The position numbers and the translations under genes are program-made. This document shows, in pieces, positions 57,667 through 64,000 of a stretch of 64,000 bases of DNA. The stretch spans positions 2,101,662-2,165,661 of the forward strand of contig NW_006921540.1 in the NCBI RefSeq assembly GCF_000340215.1, read 5' to 3'. Positions within the stretch are counted from its first letter, which is position 1. The number at the start of each line of letters is the position of its first letter. The stretch is from Pseudocercospora fijiensis CIRAD86. Taxonomy: Eukaryota > Ascomycota > Dothideomycetes > Mycosphaerellales > Mycosphaerellaceae. The notes below the pieces were generated by a model. The model worked only from the letters and a program-made list of their open reading frames with translations, was not told the origin of the DNA and made no database searches.

Positions 57667-57690
57667 TATACGCGCATCTTTGCGCGTATA
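57667..57690. repeat. hairpin at the left edge of the RIP block
   Basis: TATACGCGCA, loop TCTT, TGCGCGTATA: a perfect 10-bp stem about 20 bases inside the composition change. Confidence 0.8.
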
Positions 57691-57804
57691 CTCTCTTCCT
57701 TTCTTTCTATAATATACTACTAGTATATATCTACCCCTAGCCCCTATCCCTATTCCTTTATATATACCTATATACATACGCGACGAGCTAATAAGGCGAC
57801 TTCG

Positions 57805-59160
57805 ATGTCGCAGCTAACCGAGTTCCCCTATACTACTATACCTAAGCCTATAGCTCTATATATACCTCCTAATATGCCGCAAGATATTAAGACCGTTGCC
57901 TAGAATAATACCCTACTAGAGCAATCTATAAGTATAGAGACTAGGGCATATATCTGCCTATACTTATACCTATATAGAGCTCCTACCGCAAATATAAGAA
58001 GCGCCTCTTATAGGGCGAGTTATTTAATATGCCTAAGATAGAAATCGTAGTATATAATCTCTCTTCTGCCTATATAATAGGCTAAACTAATGCCTATAGA
58101 TCTGCCTAAAGACTAACTAGGAGGCCGTACGCACCTATATAGGTAAGGTAACTTGTCGTATGCCGGTAGGATCTAAGAACTTCGGTCGCTTCCTAGCTAC
58201 CTAGAAGAATCGCGATAGGTATATACAGTATTATGCCTATATTACTAGTTATTGCTAACACTATAATAGAAAAGACGAAGACGAAGAGACACTAAAGGAG
58301 TTATACGAAGAGAAGGGCTTCTATAGTATATAACTCTGTCTTTGCCTATACGCATACCTAAAGCTAATACCTTATAGACTATCTGCCGCGACACTTCGGC
58401 TCTCGCTATATATATTATCTATAGTGTACGTAGCTCCCTGCCTAGAGCTTTGCCTATACTAACGTATATATAGTATAAGGGAAAAGTCGAGTAGCCTAAG
58501 GAGAAGGACCGTAGTAGTCGGTATACGCCTAAGACTAAGACAAAAAAGTGCATTAGTAGGTTTAGGCAGCTCTATAGGCAAAGCTTTTTACTAATATATC
58601 CCTTAGATTTCTTCGACAATGCCTAGGATCTGTACGAGGTTAAGTATAGCTATATCTTTACCCTTACCTTTGCCTATACTAATCCGTATACAGCCCCGAC
58701 GCCCTAGATATACTAAGCAAGGGCAAAGCTAAGGGCAAAGCACCGGCCAAATCTACCGAGACAATCGAAGACTTAGAGACTAAGTCTAAGTCTAAGTCTA
58801 AGAGTAATAGCGAGGTGTATATACCGATCTATGCCTATGCCGCTAGTTATATACTAACTTAAATAGGCCCTTCGTCGTCCGGCGCGGCAAGCATAGCAAG
58901 GTATAAATAGTTACGTATATACCTTTGCCTATACTAACGCCTATACAGATTGATCTAACTAAGGCTAACCGCGAGTTCCGTACCGAGTTCCCCGAGGCTA
59001 TAGTGCCTTGCCTAGGTTGCTAGGCTAAGAAGGCTAAGAAGAGTAAGTCTAGAGCTTTAGCTATAGCAATGCCTATACTAACGCCTATAACAGACTACAA
59101 CCTTAGTGCCGATACCTGCAACTATACTAAGAACTATAACGTCGTTATCCTTATAGGATA
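57805..59160 (+). pseudogene. unknown intron-dense gene, RIP-inactivated
   Basis: It begins at ATG 57805 with MSQLTEFPYTTIPKPIALYI and PPNMPQDIKTVA, then a TAG. Further protein-like blocks follow: SYRKYKKRLL, GELFNMPKIEIV, EAVRTYIGKVTCRMPVGSKN, FGRFLAT, RKDEDEETLKELYEEKGFY and YPLDFFDNA. Between them lie nine intron-like segments of 46-55 nt: 57932-57977, 58050-58099, 58219-58269, 58326-58377, 58426-58473, 58639-58693, 58815-58866, 58901-58948 and 59043-59093. Each starts with GT and ends with AG, and most have a CTAAC or CTAAT branch. At least the 58219-58269 and 58326-58377 joins keep one frame. A late exon reads FRTEFPEAIVPCLGC and AKKAKK, which hints at a zinc-binding tail. Exact phases of some joins are unresolved. 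I do not recognise the family; the length and repeated occurrence implied by RIP suggest a multicopy or transposon-borne gene. Confidence 0.5.
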
Positions 59161-60032
59161 AGGGCATAGATATAGGCATAGGTACGGGCATAGGATAAAC
59201 ATAGGATAATCATTGCCTATATAGGCACGTGTATAAGTATAGAACTAGCCACTAGTTGAAAGCCCCGGCTGTAGTTAGACTTGAAAACTATAGCTAAATC
59301 TTCTCCGCACTCGTAACTTCCTGTATGCGCCGTGCTATAGCTATAGGTCGCCCTTTACAATATCGTAACTGCTTTCGAGGCTTCTAGAGTCTAACAAAGG
59401 TAGCTTAACTAAAAAACAAGGGGGATAACGAAAGGCTAGCGGTTATATCCTAAGAATAATATAAGCTATACTAGTACTAATAAGTACTAACAGCTAGAAA
59501 CTAACAATAATTATATATATACTAGGATTTATAGGTAGTAGAAGCTACAGTTTAGACGAATTAGTATAGAAAGTTTGAAATAATAGGGGCCATATTAGTA
59601 AAGTTACCTAGATCAAAATAATTAAAACTAGTATATAGCGGGTAGGTCCTTTTTAGTATAGATACCTAGAATTTTATAACTGCTAGTTTTAGTCTAAAAG
59701 ACATAGAGATACCGATCGATATTATACTATAGCGTTACTAGTAGGCTGGTTTTTTATATAGGACAGATGCTACTACTAGTACTATACCTATTCTCTAGTC
59801 TTTAGCTATAGCAGTAGGGCGTTATTATCCCCTACTGTTAATAGAATAAAGGTATAGTCTTTAAAAAGTAGGTTTAGGTATTCTTTTTAAGTCAGCTATA
59901 TACTAGCGCTAGTACGTATCTTATAATGCCCTAAGGCCTATATACTGTTCTATCGAATACGTTATACATATTGAATCACACAAACGTATAGAAGTAGTAG
60001 TACTCTAGTTTAATACTACCCTATTTTAATTT

Positions 60033-60057
60033 TTATATATATATATATATATATATA
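60033..60057. repeat. (TA)n microsatellite
   Basis: A run of TA dinucleotides inside the RIP block. Confidence 0.8.
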
Positions 60058-63000
60058 CTACCGTATAGGCCTATATACCGACTAACTAATATTAAACTAT
60101 ATCTTAATCTCTAGCGTAGCCTAGTATCGGGTCTCGTATTACTCGGGAGATAATACGCTACTTACCCGCTTTCCGGCTAATAGTGCTATTCTATCGGGTA
60201 TAGTCTACGGATCTACTAGTAACCCGCTTTTTTAGTTTAGTATACTAAGGTCGGCGAGGTATGTTTCTAACTAGTATCGAATTGCTCTAATACTATGCTA
60301 TACTTTTAACGTAGCAAGCTAGATATATAGCTAATCGTATAGATATAGGTGCTTTAGCTAGGTATTACCTACCCGCTCGCCTATACTAAATAGGACAGTA
60401 TAGGCTATAACCTAGAGATAATCGGCTTTCTATACTAGTAGGCCGGGAAGGGTAATAGTACTTATATCTACTACTTTAAAGTCGGTAGCAATCGCACTAC
60501 TACTAGTGCCTATTTCGATTTTATAGGTTAGTTTAATAACAAGGATTTGCTACTCGATCGTATATATCTAGAAGACTAGTTTGTATACCTGCTATACGAT
60601 CTAATTCTAGCTAATACTAAGGTCGCCGACTATATTATATTTCCGAATTGTAGTATATTAGACTAGGACGCTAGTAAGGCTCGTGCTATTACTATAGTCC
60701 GCGGCGTAGACGAGTAGCATATCGATAGTATCTAGAGAAGCACGTTTTACTATAACCAAAATATTCAGCTACCGCTAACTAGGCAACCCTAAGCAGTACT
60801 ATAAACGTTTACTATAGTCGGCCCAAGATAGTATTATATACTATCGCAGGTTAGCGTACTAGCATTGCTATACCCTGTAGTAGGTCGGGTTAGTTTGGTT
60901 TAGTTTACTAAGCCAAAATTCTAGGTTAGTTTAAGTTAGTTTGCTAAGCAACTATACGAGTAGCAGGTTAGAACTATAGAATTAGTCGGTTTCTAACAAG
61001 TATAGGAATATATACGTAACTTAAAGCAAGCCCTTTTTAAGACTAGTACTAATAGAATTTTCGAAGACTTTTATTTCGGACGTCTAATAAAGCATAATAT
61101 ACTATATATATACTTAGAGAGTATTTATCGCGCGCTATATAGCGCCGTATAATAGCGGCATATTTTGTATATAGAAACGCTTATAGAGGATACTAAGAAT
61201 ATCTATCCTACTAGAATATCTATCCTACCTACTACTATCTCGAATTTAGATATTCTAACCCTTAAGAATCTAATCTAGGGCTTTAAAATCCTTACCTATA
61301 GTCGTAACGCGATTCACGTAGATAGCTATAAGGACAATAGCTAAAATAGTATTAGTATAGTTCCAAAAGAGGTAGTAAAATTTAGTAGGAAATTCTACCT
61401 AGATATCTTCCGCAGTTACTACTTTAATAGTAATAATACTACTATATATAGTCTAACTATCTAGTATAAAGACCCGGCTAGAGGTACTAGCTACAGTAAT
61501 CTTATAAGTAACCTAACTCTATTACTAGGAAATATAATAAATATCTATACTACGGTAGGCTATACTAAATAAGTTAGCTATTTAGTAGGAATAGGCCTAC
61601 TACCGTCTCTATATACCGGCTCCGAGTGCCGACTATGCCTCTAGATTTAACTCCCCCCTATCTCGAAGGCTAAGGTACCGAGTAGAACCCCTGTACCTTA
61701 TGTCTGCTCGGTTGTCGCGGAGCGCTTATAAGTAAGATATTAAAAAAGTATATAAAATATACGAGAAGAGCATCCTAGGATATAGGTCGTTAGTAAATAA
61801 TAGTAGTACGCCTAGTTATTTATATAGTACGTTACTCTAAACGACTATAAGCCTATATTATCTCGTACTTCGCTTATAAGACTATATTATATACGACCGG
61901 GTAAGTATAGTAGGGAGGTAGAGGTAGTATCTTAGGACGAGGCTTCTATATATCTTAGAATCTCTTATACGGGCTATACGTTCTTCTTCGTTAGACTCGT
62001 AGGTAGAGTCGTCGCTAGACTCTACTAACTTGTGCTATCGATCTCCTCCCTAGTTATCCTAGCTATACGAGTAGCGGTAAGCGATAATACCTAGATCGTA
62101 TAACGATCTCTCCCCTTCTTTAGTTATATATACTTCTACTTCTTAGTATAGTTAAACTACGAATACTATTAAGGCAAGCCGGGATATAGCAAGAAACTAG
62201 TCTAAATATAGCTCGTCTCCGTAATAATCGAGTAAACATAAGGCGCTAGGTTTCTACTTCGTACCTTATATCTAGGTATAACGCGGGAATAAAACTAGGA
62301 GTATAGCCGGTATATATAGCTAGTAAAAGGATGCGAAAGTGTGCCTCGTCCTAGGTTAATGTAGCGGCTAAATACAAATCCTAATTAATCCGCTATAAAC
62401 CGACGCCGAATTTTAGCTAGAAGCTATATATTTTTATATTAAAGAGCAACCCGCTTCGTATAGATAGTAAGGAGGTTAGAAAGCTTAAACTCGGTTATAA
62501 GAAATATCTAGGGTTGCGTTAGTCTACTTTACCCCTCGCCTACGTTCGGGGATTTGAACTATACGTAAAGTCGCACTTTCTTAGTAGGCTATACGTAAAA
62601 GTCGACGATAGCACTATTATAGAGTAAATATAATAGGAAACTGGATATAAGTGCGATAAGAGATGAGAAACAGTAGATTTCCGCTATATTAGTGGCTAGT
62701 AAATTGCGACTAAGGACCTTAATCCGGCCTCTTAGCAAAACTCTAGTCTACTATATAATCGATTACTTTATATATCGGCCTATATATCTATTATGTAATC
62801 TACTACCCTCTCCGCCCTCTCTACCTTAGTTAACCGCTTAGTATGTACCCTCTTTATATTTTCGCCCTTTTTACGCCCTATACCGAGTTTTCTATACTCT
62901 TTGTATACTAGAAAGAAAGAATACGAAGAATACGCGCCTTAGAATAAGGTAGACTAGCTTGCTAAGGATTATATAAGAAAACGGCGGTAGTAAAGTCTAT

Positions 63001-63565
63001 AGCTATAATATACTCGGATAAGGCTATATATATAATATTTAGACTCGCGGTTCCTTACTATACCTACCTAGATATCCGAATAGGACTAGAATATACGATT
63101 ATATCGAGGTTTACGTATAGCCTACTAAGAAAGTGCGATTCTATATATAGTTGAAATCCCCGCGACTACGGGATAAAGTATAACTAACGAAACCCCGGAT
63201 ACCTTCGTAGCTTTCGAGAGATTACTAATCGCTATAGCCGTAAATTATATACTAGACTTAAAATCTAATATAATTACTTAGACGAGTCGCTAGAAGGGAG
63301 TTATAGAGATTAAAAGCTCGGTCTACCTTTTATCTTAGAATAGCCGGATCTCGCGAAGGGTAATAGTATCCGGTCTAAGGCGCCGCTTTTTTATCGTCTA
63401 AACCTACCTTTTACCCTTTTTTATAGAAGAATAGCTTTTCTTCGTAATAGTCTTCGTCTGTCTACCTTTTTAGCTACTCTATCCTTCTTATATCTACCTA
63501 AAGTATTCTTATTTCGTAGTACTGTTTTCCGAGTAACCCCCTTCCCTTATATATACTATATATAG

Positions 63566-64000
63566 TATTCCTCTTCCGATATTTCGTTCTCGCTACGGTC
63601 TTCCTATACTTAGCTTACTTTACTCGTACTCTATTCTAAGTTCTAAAGGTATCTTTATATACGTTCGGGCGACGAAGGTATATCGCTAAGACCTAGAAAA
63701 ATTAATAAGCCTATAAATGTAAAGAGATATTTATACTTCTGATACTCTAGACTAAATAGTCTTCTATTAAACCGTCCTAGTCGGTTATCGTTAGATTCGT
63801 AATTAGGATAGTCCGTATCCTTACTAGGAAGTGTTATAGAATATCTCTTTACGATTATAGGCTTATTAATTTTCTAGGTTCTAGCGATATACCTTCGTCG
63901 TCTAAGCGTATATAAAGATACCTTTAGAGCCTAAAGGGCAAGGGTAAAGCAAGCTAAGTATAGGGAGACCGTAGCGAGAACGAGATATCGGAAGAGTAAG
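63566..64000. repeat. large imperfect inverted repeat, cut by the window edge
   Basis: The sequence from about 63566 to 63733 matches the reverse complement of about 63836 to 64000 along its length. Shared blocks include CTCTTCCGATAT, CGTTCTCGCTACGGTCT, CTAAAGGTATCTTTATATACG, CGACGAAGGTATATCGCTA and AATTAATAAGCCTATAA, with scattered mismatches. The spacer is about 100 bases. The arms reach the window end, so the repeat is probably longer. It could be two inverted copies of one element or a fold-back transposon. Confidence 0.85.

Larger units (their letters stand above)
57645..64000. repeat. RIP-degraded repeat block
   Basis: From about 57645 to the window end TpA is very common, CpA and TpG are scarce, and CpG is retained. 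No long open frame exists on either strand. This is the composition of sequence heavily mutated by RIP. It contains the intron-rich pseudogene, a (TA)n run at about 60033-60057 and an inverted repeat at the edge. Stretches at 60450-61700 and 62150-63500 still read partly as protein between TAG codons, but I cannot name the elements. Confidence 0.75.

Noticed and set aside
57667..57720. Helitron 3' end (hairpin followed by CTAG)
   Set aside because: On either strand the nearest CTAG is about 28-35 bases from the stem rather than 10-12, and no Rep/helicase pattern was seen.

Overview
The window is nuclear DNA of a filamentous ascomycete. Introns are short (49-76 nt) with GTAAGT-type donors and CTAAC/CTGAC branch points. 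The housekeeping genes are of fungal type, and large blocks carry the mark of repeat-induced point mutation (RIP): CpA/TpG converted to TpA while CpG is kept. A Dothideomycete is my best guess, from gene style and the heavy RIP; this is inference, not a proven placement.

Layout. (1) 1-2650: decayed sequence with three broken genes on the minus strand: a 2EXR/F-box-like fragment cut at a 14-base homopolymer, a small unknown remnant, and a 236-codon frame broken by three TAG codons. (2) 2885-32555: a gene-rich block. In order: proteasome assembly chaperone Ump1 (+), a prenylated ubiquitin-like protein (-), ribosome export adaptor Nmd3 (-), a small unknown protein (-), an intronless cytoplasmic dynein heavy chain of 4338 residues (-), protein kinase C (-), a Lyc1-like GNAT acetyltransferase (-) and an RBR ubiquitin ligase of RNF216 type (+). 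(3) 32864-48998: a three-level nest of transposons. A Mutator-like DNA element of about 4.0 kb with perfect 34-bp terminal inverted repeats is split by a Ty3/gypsy chromovirus (197-bp LTRs, AAAAG target duplication). That element is itself split by a Tad-like LINE with a 14-bp target duplication. All three are inactivated by RIP. (4) 49150-57650: an acyltransferase-3 membrane protein (+), a secreted pepsin-type aspartic protease (-), a zinc alcohol dehydrogenase (-), and then gene-poor sequence. (5) 57645-64000: a second RIP block. It holds an intron-dense pseudogene whose introns all share a TGCCTATA motif, and at the window edge a large imperfect inverted repeat.

The intact genes are unrelated housekeeping or secretion functions, not a cluster. 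The main interest lies in the repeats: the datable nest, the Tf1-type self-priming site of the LTR element, the strand-biased RIP, and the family of look-alike introns.
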